NCBI RefSeq assembly: GCF_020687825.1
Contig: NZ_JAJEWP010000004.1
Span: 248,001-312,000 of the forward strand
DNA from: Fluctibacter halophilus
Lineage (GTDB): Bacteria > Pseudomonadota > Gammaproteobacteria > Enterobacterales > Alteromonadaceae
DNA length: 64,000 nucleotides
Direction: 5' to 3'
Part shown: positions 13,111-22,164 of the stretch, in pieces
How the letters are laid out: each line of letters begins with the position of its first letter
Numbering within the stretch: position 1 is the first letter of the stretch
The notes under the pieces: generated by a model
The model's database searches: none
The model's input: only the letters and a program-made list of their open reading frames with translations
What the model was told of the DNA's origin: nothing
Made by a program: the position numbers and the translations under genes

Positions 13111-13670
13111 ACACCATTCAGTACACCCAACTGGCCCCACACCACTTTGACCGGGTCATCGAACTTGGCAACGCCGTTCACGGTGATAATTATCTCGATC
13201 ATCAACAGCTCGATGCCTACTATCAGCAGAGTTTTGCCAATGGCATCAATGCCAGCTGGGTCGCGCTGGACGGCGAACGATTGGTCGGTTTCCGGCTGAC
13301 CTGGGCGGCCGGCAATTGGACGCCGGATCAATGGTGCACAACCGACGGATGGGGCCTTGACCCGACCCGAGTTTGCTATTTCAAATGCAATACCGTGGAC
13401 AGTGACTATCGCGGCCATGGTATCGGCTCAACACTGCTGAAGTCCTCGATTGATTGCGCCCGTGACCAGGGCGCTCAAGGCGGTCTGGCACATATCTGGC
13501 TGGCCAGTCCTGGCAACAGCGCCTACCGCTACTTCAGCCGCTGTGGCGGTGAAGAGATCAAACGCCACCCCAACAAATGGCGGGAACTGGCTATCAATGA
13601 TGGCTACGATTGTCCGGTCTGTGACGAACTGTGTTCGTGCACCGCCGCTGAAATGCTGATCCGGTTTTAA
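13107..13670 (+). CDS. GNAT family N-acetyltransferase
   Basis: A 187-residue GNAT acetyltransferase. The acetyl-CoA binding motif A is visible as VDSDYRGHGIGSTLL (R-x-x-G-x-G), followed by the helix carrying SIDCARDQG and the strand LAHIWLAS. Its substrate is unknown. An odd feature is the cysteine-rich C-terminus (CPVCDELCSC), which could bind a metal. The gene starts within the stop of the DUF2721 gene and ends one base before the oxidoreductase ATG, so all belong to one transcript. The adjacent FAD-dependent amine oxidase-like gene suggests, without proof, an amine or amino acid substrate. Confidence 0.82.
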   Translation: MNTIQYTQLAPHHFDRVIELGNAVHGDNYLDHQQLDAYYQQSFANGINASWVALDGERLVGFRLTWAAGNWTPDQWCTTDGWGLDPTRVCYFKCNTVDSDYRGHGIGSTLLKSSIDCARDQGAQGGLAHIWLASPGNSAYRYFSRCGGEEIKRHPNKWRELAINDGYDCPVCDELCSCTAAEMLIRF

Positions 13671-13671
13671 C

Positions 13672-15009
13672 ATGTACGATCCAATGGAAATGGCCTACCC
13701 GGCCGCGCAACAACCATACCCTGACTCATTCTGGGCCAGCACCCTGAAAACACCGCACATTGCTGAAACATTGAACCAGGATGTTGAGTCAGATGTGGCA
13801 ATCATCGGCGCAGGGTATACCGGCCTGTCGACCGCCTTGCATCTGGTGCGGGATTACGGTGTTTCTGTGACCGTTCTGGAAGCTAATCAGGTCGGTTGGG
13901 GATGCAGCGGCCGTAACGCCGGCTTCGTACTGCCGGGCACTGGAAGGTTGAGTTTCCAGGATCTGCAACGCCGCTTTGGCGACGACACAGCGAAAGCAAC
14001 CTATCAGGAATATCAGGACGCCATCAACACCGTCAGTGAGTTGATCTCACACTACAACATTGACTGTGAGCGTATCGACGGTGGCTATCTTAAACTGGCC
14101 CATACCCCGGCCAAAACAACCGCTCTGTTTGAGCACGCCCGACACCTTCAGGACACCTGTCAGGAAAACGTACAATGCCTGACTCAGGAGGAGGTTGAGG
14201 ACCGACTGCTGCGCAATGTCAGCCAGTATGGGGGGATCTACTTCCCTGATGTATACGCCCTCAATCCGCTCAAATTGATCCATGGCTATGCCTCATCAGC
14301 AGCCGAAGTCGGCGCACGTATTTACACCAATACACCGGTAACGGCATCTCGCTTTGAAGCCGGACATCACCACCTGCACACAGCAACCGGACATAAGGTA
14401 CGCGCCAGACAGCTGATCATTGCCAGCAATGGTTACTCCGGCCTTGCCAGCCACCCTCAGGTACAGCAACGCTATTTCCCGGTGATGTCGAGCGTGTTGG
14501 TCACGCCTCCCTTGTCCACCGAACAGCTTGCTGCGCTGGGAATGCACCCGGGACTGATGGCGATGGACACCCGGGATCTGAAGTACTACTACCGACTACT
14601 GCCGGACAATCGCCTGTTGTTTGGTGGTCGGGGCGCCATTCGCGGCAAAGACGCCGACACGCCAAGTGCCCGCCATCATTTACTCAAAGGGCTGCATCAG
14701 ACCTTCCCAGCGCTAAAAGGCATGGATTGTGCGTATTTCTGGAGTGGCTGGGTGAGCGTATCACTGGATAACTACCCGCGTATATGGCGGGATGAGCAAC
14801 GCAATCTGGCCTATGCCATGGGTTACTGTGGTGCCGGTGTATCCTTTGCCTCACAAGCTGGCAAGCGACTGGCACAGCGGGTTATGGGAGCGCACGATTT
14901 ACCATCCCTGCCCTTTTTTGATTCACCACTGAAGCGCTTTCCGTTACCCGGATTACGCCGACTGGCACTACGTGCGTTCTATCAGTTTGCCCAGTGGCGA
15001 GACCGCTAG
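13672..15009 (+). CDS. FAD-dependent oxidoreductase of the DAO family, PuuB-like
   Basis: A 445-residue flavoprotein of the D-amino acid oxidase (DAO) family, similar in layout to gamma-glutamylputrescine oxidase PuuB. The FAD-binding motif VAIIGAGYTGLSTALHL is at about residues 42-58, followed by the typical WGCSGRNAGFV segment; the C-terminus has GYCGAGVSFASQAGK. Enzymes of this group oxidise secondary or primary amines with release of hydrogen peroxide. No putrescine pathway genes flank it, so the substrate is open. It starts one base after the GNAT stop and is the last gene of the coupled run; the convergent solute-binding gene ends only 7 bases away. Confidence 0.85.
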   Translation: MYDPMEMAYPAAQQPYPDSFWASTLKTPHIAETLNQDVESDVAIIGAGYTGLSTALHLVRDYGVSVTVLEANQVGWGCSGRNAGFVLPGTGRLSFQDLQRRFGDDTAKATYQEYQDAINTVSELISHYNIDCERIDGGYLKLAHTPAKTTALFEHARHLQDTCQENVQCLTQEEVEDRLLRNVSQYGGIYFPDVYALNPLKLIHGYASSAAEVGARIYTNTPVTASRFEAGHHHLHTATGHKVRARQLIIASNGYSGLASHPQVQQRYFPVMSSVLVTPPLSTEQLAALGMHPGLMAMDTRDLKYYYRLLPDNRLLFGGRGAIRGKDADTPSARHHLLKGLHQTFPALKGMDCAYFWSGWVSVSLDNYPRIWRDEQRNLAYAMGYCGAGVSFASQAGKRLAQRVMGAHDLPSLPFFDSPLKRFPLPGLRRLALRAFYQFAQWRDR

Positions 15010-15016
15010 GAAAGGG

Positions 15017-15805
15017 TTAGTCGAGTCCCCAGCGTTTCAGGATGTGGGCCAATGTCCCGTCCCGCTCAATGTCAGCCATGGCATTGCGTAGTGTCTCCAC
15101 CAGCGCCGGCGAGGTTAGATGCCCGGTTGCCATCTGCAACGACAAATGCAAGGCTTCAACTTCCAGCTTACCTTCCACCAGCATGGGATCGTGGCCGTAT
15201 TGGACCAGCTCATAATGACGGGACGAGTAGTTGGTGAGGATCAAATCGAGCCGTTTGAGAAACAGCATTGACCACAACTGCTCAGAATTGGCCACCAGGG
15301 TCAGGTTCTCCCCTTCGACAAAGCCATGATTCAACAGATAGTCCGCAGAGCCATAACCCCGCACGGTGCCGACCTGAAACTGCTGTGTATCAATGAAGTC
15401 AGACAAGGCAATATCGTCCCGTTTACGCAGTCCGATAAAAAAAGCCCGCGCCAGGTGCACCTGCCCGAGCCATTGCCAGTCCCTTTCCCTTGATGGGGTG
15501 CGCAATGCCGTCAACAGCACCATGTTGGGCGTGCTAGCCGCTTCTTTGTAGGCTCGCGCCCATGGCATATGCTCATAGGTGGCGGAAATGCCGGTACGTT
15601 CGGTGATGGCTTCAGCCAGTTCAACGGCAGCCCCGAAAGGCTGCTGCTCTGCACTGAGCATGAAATAAGGTGCAGTCACCTCACCGACAAAGGTGAGGTT
15701 CAACTCATCATCCATTGATGGCATGTCGTCCTGTGCAGCACTTTGGCCCGCGCCCAGCAACATCAACACTACGCTGACGACGGCGCACGCCTTACCATCA
15801 AACAT
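15017..15805 (-). CDS. Periplasmic solute-binding protein, family 3-like
   Basis: A 262-residue exported protein with a signal peptide (VVSVVLMLLGAGQSAAQ) and a bacterial extracellular solute-binding family 3 fold: LTFVGEVTAPYFML, FGAAVELAEAITERTG, YEHMPWARAYKEA and VGTVRGYGSADYLL are the usual family positions. No permease or ATPase gene is nearby, so it is an orphan. In this order of bacteria such orphans are often amino-acid-binding or sensory proteins, and transport cannot be assumed. GAGG lies 7 bases before the ATG at 15805. It follows tyrS with a 33-base gap on the same strand. Confidence 0.85.
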   Translation of the reverse strand: MFDGKACAVVSVVLMLLGAGQSAAQDDMPSMDDELNLTFVGEVTAPYFMLSAEQQPFGAAVELAEAITERTGISATYEHMPWARAYKEAASTPNMVLLTALRTPSRERDWQWLGQVHLARAFFIGLRKRDDIALSDFIDTQQFQVGTVRGYGSADYLLNHGFVEGENLTLVANSEQLWSMLFLKRLDLILTNYSSRHYELVQYGHDPMLVEGKLEVEALHLSLQMATGHLTSPALVETLRNAMADIERDGTLAHILKRWGLD

Positions 15806-15838
15806 GTTACTACCTCAGTCGGAGCGAACCCCAATTTC

Positions 15839-17038
15839 TCACGTTAGGGAAACCCGTGCAAATTTACGTTTCCCTACCTGAAATACTGCTTCCGACGCTG
15901 TATCCAGCGTCAGCTTGCTGTCCTGAACTTTTTCACCGTCAATTTTCACCGCACCCTGCTTAATCATACGCATGGCTTCTGACGTTGACGCCACTAACCC
16001 GGCATCTTTGAGCAGATTAGCAATCGGCAACCCCTCCGCCGGTAACGGTAAGCTCACTTCCGGCATGTCATCCGGGATGGCATTTTTCTGGAAGCGCTGG
16101 ATAAAGTCCTGAAGCGCACCGTCAGCAGCCTCATCGCTGTGGAAACGGGCAATGATTTCTTTGGCAAGGTCAATCTTAACATCCCGCGGATTTGCGCCCT
16201 CGGCAACCTGTTGCTTGAGTGCGGCAATCTCTTCTACCGGTCGGAAACTGAGCAAATCGTAGTAACGCCACATGAGCTCGTCGGAAATGGACATGATCTT
16301 GCCAAACATGTCATTGGGCGTATCGGTAATGCCGATGTAATTACCCAAGGACTTGGACATTTTCTGCACACCATCAAGGCCTTCCAGCAACGGCATCATC
16401 AGGACCGTTTGCTGGCGTTGACCTTCATCTTTTTGCAGTTCACGGCCCATCAGCAGATTGAAGCGCTGATCGGTTCCGCCCAATTCAACGTCGGCCTGCA
16501 GCGCGACCGAATCCCACCCTTGCACCAAAGGGTAGAGGAACTCGTGAATGGCGATAGCCTGGCCACCCTGATAGCGCTTTTTAAAATCATCCCGTTCCAG
16601 CATACGCGCAACGGTCTGACGTGCCGCCAACTTGATCATGCCATCGGCACCCAGTTCGTTCATCCATTCTGAGTTAAAACGAATCGTGGTCTTTTCCGGA
16701 TCGAGGATCTTGAATACCTGTTGTTTGTAGGTTTCGGCGTTGGCTAACACTTGCTCTCTGGTCAACGGTTTGCGCGTGACATTCTTGCCTGTGGGATCGC
16801 CAATCAGTCCGGTAAAGTCACCAATCAGGAAGATCACCTCATGACCCAGTTGCTGGAAAGCGCGCATCTTGTTCAGCAAAACAGTGTGGCCCAAATGCAG
16901 GTCTGGTGCGGTTGGATCGAAGCCAGCTTTAATTTTTAAGGGTTTTCCCTCTTTGAGCTTTTCAACCAACTCTTCTTCAATCAATATCTCATCTGCACCG
17001 CGCTTGATTTCATCAAGGGCTTGTTGCCAATCTGTCAT
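15839..17038 (-). CDS. tyrS: Tyrosyl-tRNA synthetase
   Basis: Charges tRNA-Tyr with tyrosine in the cytoplasm. The 399-residue protein has the class I signature HLGH at residues 48-51, the KMSKS loop in [13 protein letters not shown], and a C-terminal S4 RNA-binding domain starting around residue 335 ([19 protein letters not shown]). Its length and motif spelling are typical of the roughly 400-residue TyrS2/TyrZ group. I chose the ATG at 17038 (MTDWQQAL); the frame extends 39 bases further up with no support. The gene is divergent from a MepM-like endopeptidase gene across a 222-base gap. Confidence 0.97.
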   Translation of the reverse strand: MTDWQQALDEIKRGADEILIEEELVEKLKEGKPLKIKAGFDPTAPDLHLGHTVLLNKMRAFQQLGHEVIFLIGDFTGLIGDPTGKNVTRKPLTREQVLANAETYKQQVFKILDPEKTTIRFNSEWMNELGADGMIKLAARQTVARMLERDDFKKRYQGGQAIAIHEFLYPLVQGWDSVALQADVELGGTDQRFNLLMGRELQKDEGQRQQTVLMMPLLEGLDGVQKMSKSLGNYIGITDTPNDMFGKIMSISDELMWRYYDLLSFRPVEEIAALKQQVAEGANPRDVKIDLAKEIIARFHSDEAADGALQDFIQRFQKNAIPDDMPEVSLPLPAEGLPIANLLKDAGLVASTSEAMRMIKQGAVKIDGEKVQDSKLTLDTASEAVFQVGKRKFARVSLT

Positions 17039-17260
17039 GAGGCTGTTTCTCCCGCCACGAATTCTATAAATCACCAATGGCGTTAGTTTACTCTGCAGAC
17101 GCTGTGTTTAAAAGGCAAAAGCCGCGATGAACAGGTGCACTTCTACGACTTTTGGCTAATTATCCCGGCAAAAACTGCTGATTTATTCGCCTTTGACTGG
17201 AATATCGCGAATAATCCAGATATTCTGCAATTTAAGTAGTTGAAGGAAGTTACCGTCTAC
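17039..17260. other. Intergenic region between divergent tyrS and mepM-like gene
   Basis: These 222 bases hold the promoters of two divergent genes, but I could not assign convincing -35/-10 pairs. An inverted repeat GAATATC / GATATTC with a 12-base centre lies at about 17201-17226, just upstream of the endopeptidase start, and may be an operator. No tRNA or small ORF was seen. Confidence 0.3.
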
Positions 17261-18556
17261 GTGGTTCATAAGACGCTTAAACAATTGCCGAAAACGCATA
17301 AAACTTTATTGGCCGTCGCCCTGCTCTGTGTGGTGACCCTGATGCTTTTACCTTCAGAGCCTGCCAGTGCTTCCCGTCAGTTGCCCGTCACCGAGCTTGA
17401 ACTGGGCAAACGTTACCCACTGGACCTGAACGTTTCCCCACAAAACGACATCATCGTCGGTGAGGAAGACGGCGACGCCTGGCAAACCCATACCATTCGT
17501 AAAGGCGACAATCTGGCCAAGATTTTCCAGCGCGCAGGTTTTACTCCCCAGGACACGTATCGCGTCAGCCGCGCCGGTGATGACGCCAAAGCGCTGCTTA
17601 AAATGCGCCCCGGGCAAGAGTTGATGCTGGCCTCGTCACCTGATGGACAGTTCAAAGGTTTGCGTTACCGCATGGATGCCGTCACCTCATTAAAGGTGAG
17701 CGTGGATGAAGACGGTAGTCTGCAAAGCAACATTGAGAAAAAAACCATTGAAACGCGACTCAATTATGCCCAAGGGCAAATTGACAGCAGCTTCTGGAAT
17801 GCCGGTGTTCAAGCTAACCTGAGCGACAACCAAATCATGAGTCTGGCCAACATTTTCGGTTGGGACATCGACTTTGCGTTGGAAATCCGCCAGGGGGACA
17901 CCTTCAACGTGATTTTTGAAGAACAGTACATCGAGGGTGACTTCGTTGGTTACGGCAATATCGTTGCCGCCGAATTTGTCAATCAGGGCGAGATCTTCAC
18001 CGCCGTGCGTTATGACGATGGCAACTACTACACGCCGGAAGGCCGCAGCATGCGCAAGAGTTTCTTGCGTGCACCGGTCAACTTCAAATACATCAGTTCG
18101 AGCTTCAAGAAGCGCCGTTTTCACCCCGTGCAGAAGCGCTGGAAGGCACACCGGGGCGTAGATTATGCGGCTGATCGCGGTACGCCGGTTATGGCTGCAG
18201 GTGACGGAAAGGTTATCCGCGCGACCTACGACAAATACAATGGTCACCATGTTTTCATTCAACACGGTGAGAAATACACCACCAAATACCTGCACTTTAC
18301 CAAGCGCGCGGTGAAACGCGGTGATGTGGTAAAGCAAGGCCAGGTGATCGGCTATGTCGGCTCAACAGGTCTGGCATCCGGCCCCCATTTACACTACGAA
18401 TTCCTGGTTGATGGTGTACACCGTAATCCTCGCACTGTCAGCCTGCCTAAGGCGCAGCCCATTGACCAATCACAGTTGTCCCAATTCAAACAGTTGGCGG
18501 CGTTACGACTGGAGCAATTGAGCAACAATAAGCGTATCATGTTGGCCATGAACTGA
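17261..18556 (+). CDS. M23 family murein endopeptidase, MepM-like, with LysM-type domain
   Basis: Predicted peptidoglycan DD-endopeptidase anchored in the inner membrane and acting in the periplasm. There is one N-terminal membrane segment (TLLAVALLCVVTLMLL), a LysM/OapA-like region (HTIRKGDNLAKIFQRAGF), and a C-terminal LytM domain with intact zinc ligands in HRGVDYA and HLHYE. The layout matches MepM (YebA). The start is uncertain: GTG 17261 has GGAAG 11 bases upstream and gives MVHKTLKQ; TTG 17240 is a poor alternative. anmK follows after 13 bases, linking wall cleavage and muropeptide recycling. The next recycling genes are not in the window. Confidence 0.88.
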   Translation: MVHKTLKQLPKTHKTLLAVALLCVVTLMLLPSEPASASRQLPVTELELGKRYPLDLNVSPQNDIIVGEEDGDAWQTHTIRKGDNLAKIFQRAGFTPQDTYRVSRAGDDAKALLKMRPGQELMLASSPDGQFKGLRYRMDAVTSLKVSVDEDGSLQSNIEKKTIETRLNYAQGQIDSSFWNAGVQANLSDNQIMSLANIFGWDIDFALEIRQGDTFNVIFEEQYIEGDFVGYGNIVAAEFVNQGEIFTAVRYDDGNYYTPEGRSMRKSFLRAPVNFKYISSSFKKRRFHPVQKRWKAHRGVDYAADRGTPVMAAGDGKVIRATYDKYNGHHVFIQHGEKYTTKYLHFTKRAVKRGDVVKQGQVIGYVGSTGLASGPHLHYEFLVDGVHRNPRTVSLPKAQPIDQSQLSQFKQLAALRLEQLSNNKRIMLAMN

Positions 18557-18569
18557 TCGGGAGGCCGAC

Positions 18570-19679
18570 ATGGAACGGTATCTGGGTGTGATGTCTGGCA
18601 CCAGCATGGATGGAATTGATGTCGCGCTGGTGTGCATTGAAGAAGGCCTCACACAACTTGAAGGTTACGCAACCTTTCCCTTACCTGACTCCCTCGTTCC
18701 TCTTCTGCACCAACTGTGCACGCCCGGCGATAATGAAATCAACCTCATGGGGAACGCATCGCGCCAACTGGCCTATGTTTACGCCGATGCTTGCCAGCAA
18801 CTACTCGACCAGCACGGATTAACTGCGGATGATATCCGTGCCATTGGCTGCCATGGGCAAACCGTAAGGCATCATCCGGAAGGTGCAGCGCCGTTTACCC
18901 TGCAACTGGGGGATCCGAATACCCTTGCCGTACTGAGCGGCATTGATGTTATCGCCGACTTCCGGCGTAAAGACATGGCACTGGGTGGTCAGGGAGCCCC
19001 TCTCGTACCGGCCCTTCATCAGGCATTGTTCGCCCGTCAGGGGGAGCAAAGAGTGGTGGTTAACCTTGGCGGCATTGCAAACCTGACCTGGTTGCCTGGT
19101 GACGAAACCCTGCCGGTTATTGGGTTTGACTCTGGTCCAGCCAACACCTTGCTGGATGCCTGGTGTCGTCGTTGCCTCGGACAGCCGATGGATCGTGATG
19201 GACAGTGGGCCGCTACCGGGGTTGTCGAAGAGCATCTGCTCGGACAAATGCTGACAGAGCCCTATTTGACAGCGCCTTACCCGAAAAGCACCGGCCGGGA
19301 ATTGTTTAATCCGTCGTGGCTCGATGCGCACTTACACCGATACAAACGCGCCGTCAGTGACGTCAACGTTCAGGCTACACTGGCTCAGTTTACTGTGGAA
19401 ACCCTGTGCCGCGCCGTCGAAGCTGTGGGAACACCTCGACACATGATCCTGTGTGGAGGCGGAGTACACAATAAGGACCTGCTGCGCAGATTTGCCTTGC
19501 GGATCGCCCCCTGCAAGGTCTCAACCAGCGCACAATGGGGCATCGAGCCTGATGCCATTGAAGCCATCGCATTTGCCTGGTTAGCCTGGGCATTTGTGCA
19601 CCGCAAATCCGGCAACATTCCCAGCGTCACCGGCGCGAAACGGCCAGCCGTGCTTGGCGGCTACTATCCAGCGGAGTAA
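18570..19679 (+). CDS. anmK: Anhydro-N-acetylmuramic acid kinase
   Basis: Cytoplasmic kinase that phosphorylates 1,6-anhydro-MurNAc and opens its ring, giving MurNAc-6-phosphate in peptidoglycan recycling. The 369-residue product begins MERYLGVMSGTSMDGID, the family hallmark, and contains the sugar-kinase motifs VVNLGGIANLTW, GFDSGPANTLLD and CGGGVHN. GGGAGG lies just ahead of the ATG. It is transcribed behind the endopeptidase gene, with which it makes functional sense. An Lrp-type regulator gene follows 4 bases after its stop codon and may share the transcript. Confidence 0.96.
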   Translation: MERYLGVMSGTSMDGIDVALVCIEEGLTQLEGYATFPLPDSLVPLLHQLCTPGDNEINLMGNASRQLAYVYADACQQLLDQHGLTADDIRAIGCHGQTVRHHPEGAAPFTLQLGDPNTLAVLSGIDVIADFRRKDMALGGQGAPLVPALHQALFARQGEQRVVVNLGGIANLTWLPGDETLPVIGFDSGPANTLLDAWCRRCLGQPMDRDGQWAATGVVEEHLLGQMLTEPYLTAPYPKSTGRELFNPSWLDAHLHRYKRAVSDVNVQATLAQFTVETLCRAVEAVGTPRHMILCGGGVHNKDLLRRFALRIAPCKVSTSAQWGIEPDAIEAIAFAWLAWAFVHRKSGNIPSVTGAKRPAVLGGYYPAE

Positions 19680-19683
19680 AACT

Positions 19684-20160
19684 GTGAAACCGACCAGCCG
19701 TCCCTTGGACACCATCGATATTGAAATCCTGGCTTTGCTGTATCAGGACGGAAGAGCGACCAATAAGGACATTGCCGCCAAGGTCAACCTGGCGCCGTCC
19801 TCATGCCTTGAACGCATTCGTCGTCTGCAGACCGATGGTATTTTGCAGGAGCATCGCATTGAAGTCGATTTGAACGCGCTGGGAGGCCACATTCAGGCAA
19901 TGATCTCGGTCCGCTTGTCCGATCATAACCGCGAAACGGTCGATCAGTTTGCCGCCGACTTGCTGCCCCTGCCTGAAGTTATTAGCCTTTACCACATGGG
20001 CGGTGAGAATGATTTTTTAATCCATGTCACCGTCGCTGACAGCGGCCATTTGCGGGATTTTGTGTTCAATGCTGTTACCGCACGCAAAGCAGTTAATCAC
20101 GTAGAAACGGCACTGGTTTACGACTGCAAGGTCAGCAATACCTTGCCGTGCTTTTTATAA
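19684..20160 (+). CDS. Lrp/AsnC family transcriptional regulator
   Basis: A 158-residue regulator of the Lrp/AsnC family. It has the N-terminal winged helix-turn-helix (IDIEILALLYQDGRATNKDIAAKVNLAPSSCLERIRRL) and the C-terminal RAM ligand domain (ALGGHIQAMISVRL, HMGGENDFLIHV). The start is GTG at 19684, 7 bases after GGAG; the longer frame lies within anmK. It follows anmK after only 4 bases but is convergent with a PLP enzyme gene, and its targets may include that enzyme and the divergent dehydrogenase, whose shared promoter region has an inverted repeat. It is a local-type regulator rather than global Lrp, judging by its divergent sequence. Confidence 0.92.
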   Translation: MKPTSRPLDTIDIEILALLYQDGRATNKDIAAKVNLAPSSCLERIRRLQTDGILQEHRIEVDLNALGGHIQAMISVRLSDHNRETVDQFAADLLPLPEVISLYHMGGENDFLIHVTVADSGHLRDFVFNAVTARKAVNHVETALVYDCKVSNTLPCFL

Positions 20161-20171
20161 GCGGAAAAGTC

Positions 20172-20232
20172 GTCAGCCCGACATGACCGTCGTCTTGCCG
20201 GGCTGACTGAGGGCACACCGGTTCACCCGGTG
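20172..20232. terminator. Two hairpins between convergent genes
   Basis: GTCAGCCCG (20172-20180) pairs with CGGGCTGAC (20199-20207), and CACCGG (20216-20221) with CCGGTG (20227-20232). Neither is followed by a T-run, so intrinsic termination is doubtful, but their place between the convergent Lrp-type and PLP enzyme genes suits a transcript end. Confidence 0.4.
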
Positions 20233-20257
20233 ATGAGGTTCGCGGATCGCTCAGGTC

Positions 20258-22051
20258 TTATCTGTCCAACAGATCAGCGACCGAGCCACTGGCATGGGCG
20301 TGTTGTTCGTACACCTGTGCCATGGTGCGCAAATACAGTGCATCAATGTCTTCTGCGGACATGAATTTGTCACTGAACCCAGGCACGACAGGATCAATGT
20401 GCAAACGGGCACTGTTGATCAGGTGTGCAATTAACCCTTTAACGTTGTCAGTTCCCATCGCAATACGCATGGTGGTCAGGAAAATTTGCGCTTTATGTTG
20501 TTCTTCTTCACTCAGTTCAGAGTGAGAAGTCAATGCAGGACACAAGATGATGGTGTTGTTCTGACCAATACTGACCTGATGGCTGAACGCCGGCTCCAGA
20601 GCATCGAAGAAACGCACAAACGTATCCCGTGACAGGTTAGCGCCCTGCATATCAACGGTAAACAACGCACAAGGCCAACCATGGCGCATCTGACTCTCAC
20701 GCAGTCCGGCATTCGGGTGCTGAGGCAATGCATGACAGTTAACGTTAAAATCGGGATGGGCGGCAAGGAACTGGCTGAACACGGTGGTATTGATCACCTT
20801 GTTGAGCATTCGCATCTCCAGGGTTTTCATCCCGTTAAGCACATCAAAGGCTTTTTCCGAGTCCAGGAACGCGCCCTTAATGTAGTAAACGTCCCAGAAC
20901 ATGGTTTTTGACCAGTCGTAGCCGTTTACACAATCACCTTTGGCCTGGAACATACGGTAGCCTTCGCCAATGACAACACCGGCAGTGGTCGCACCGCTAC
21001 CACAGATGTCTTTGGTGTAACTGTGCACCACATAATCCGGGCGCTCGGCTTTATTCTCCCGTTGCAGCGGCTGGTGCAATACCGGCGTTGCCAATGTCGC
21101 ATCCAGCATTACCAGATGGTCATCTTCGTGGGCAGCACGACAGATACCGGTCACATCCAGTACGTAGCCGTGAGGGTTACACGGAGACTCCAGATAGACA
21201 TGCAATTGTTTACCCTCGCTCAAACGATCTGCATAGGTCTGCTTGGTCTGGGCCAGGAACGTGCGGAATTCTTCCTCTGAATAGCCATCAAACCAGGCGA
21301 GTTGGATATCCAGGCGGTTTTCGCGGGCGAAATAATCATGCAGCAACTGATAGACACCACCATAAACGTTGCGAGACACCACCAGCACATCACCATGGGA
21401 CAACACGTTGGACAGCAACGCATCAATCGCAGCCATCCCGGAATTGAAGTTCCAGGCCAAATAATCGGCAGAATAAGGACCGGCTTCCAAATCAACGATG
21501 GCATTGGCCAATGAAATATTGGTGGGGTTCAGCAATCGCGAGTAGATCTGGTGGGTAAACTCCTTGCCGTGGAACGCATCATCAACCCATTCAGTACAGG
21601 CGTACACGTAGGTGGCCGTACGGACAATCACCGGGGTTGCAGAGAACAACGCTGTGACATTGTCAAACAACGGGTAATGGTTCATCGACACCTGACCGCC
21701 CTTCTGGCCGGTCATACTCTGGTAGGTCGCACGGAAAGGATTCTGCAAGGTATCCAGGACCTTGGCAATTTGAAAGGACAGAAACTTCTTGGCATTGAAG
21801 TATGCCAGCTTGTTTTCTTTACTCAGTCCTTCCAGCGTGTCGCGGGTAACCTGCCACAGTGCGTTGACGTCTGTCTGGGCTTGATACAGATGGGTTGCGG
21901 CACTGTGCAGCGCACGTCCGTATTCGCTGTCGGCTTTGATGCCGAAATGGGCCAATTGCTCATCGGCAAGTGCCTCGATGCTCTGTGCATCGGTAGTGTT
22001 ACGGCGCGGGGACAAGAGCTTAGCTTGATTGACCTGTTGCATGTCTGACAT
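20258..22051 (-). CDS. Large PLP-dependent enzyme of the Cys/Met metabolism superfamily
   Basis: A 597-residue fold-type I PLP enzyme related to cystathionine gamma-synthase and gamma-lyase, but about 200 residues longer than those. The extra length is mainly an N-terminal extension of about 150 residues (helical, with KLAYFNAKKFLSFQIAKVL) and insertions. The likely PLP lysine is in HSYTKDICGSGATTAG, preceded by the cofactor-binding LDATLATPV region. The substrate is unknown; a C-S lyase or transferase role is the family expectation. ATG 22051 is preferred over 22063 because GAGAA lies at better spacing. It is divergent from a hydroxyacid dehydrogenase and convergent with an Lrp-type regulator. 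Confidence 0.8.
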   Translation of the reverse strand: MSDMQQVNQAKLLSPRRNTTDAQSIEALADEQLAHFGIKADSEYGRALHSAATHLYQAQTDVNALWQVTRDTLEGLSKENKLAYFNAKKFLSFQIAKVLDTLQNPFRATYQSMTGQKGGQVSMNHYPLFDNVTALFSATPVIVRTATYVYACTEWVDDAFHGKEFTHQIYSRLLNPTNISLANAIVDLEAGPYSADYLAWNFNSGMAAIDALLSNVLSHGDVLVVSRNVYGGVYQLLHDYFARENRLDIQLAWFDGYSEEEFRTFLAQTKQTYADRLSEGKQLHVYLESPCNPHGYVLDVTGICRAAHEDDHLVMLDATLATPVLHQPLQRENKAERPDYVVHSYTKDICGSGATTAGVVIGEGYRMFQAKGDCVNGYDWSKTMFWDVYYIKGAFLDSEKAFDVLNGMKTLEMRMLNKVINTTVFSQFLAAHPDFNVNCHALPQHPNAGLRESQMRHGWPCALFTVDMQGANLSRDTFVRFFDALEPAFSHQVSIGQNNTIILCPALTSHSELSEEEQHKAQIFLTTMRIAMGTDNVKGLIAHLINSARLHIDPVVPGFSDKFMSAEDIDALYLRTMAQVYEQHAHASGSVADLLDR

Positions 22052-22074
22052 AGTGATTCTCATTACTCAATGCT

Positions 22075-22142
22075 TCGTTACAAACCCGAATATAATTCCT
22101 TTTTAACAAAATTTAAACGAATAATATTTGTTTTCGTAACGA
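22075..22142. promoter_or_regulatory. AT-rich divergent promoter region with inverted repeat
   Basis: TCGTTAC (22075-22081) and its complement GTAACGA (22136-22142) flank an AT-rich stretch between the divergent PLP enzyme and dehydrogenase genes. Spaced palindromic arms of this kind suit a wrapping regulator such as an Lrp/AsnC protein, and one is encoded 2 kb away. This is inference only. Confidence 0.35.
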
Positions 22143-22164
22143 TATAAGGAAAGAATACTTTACT

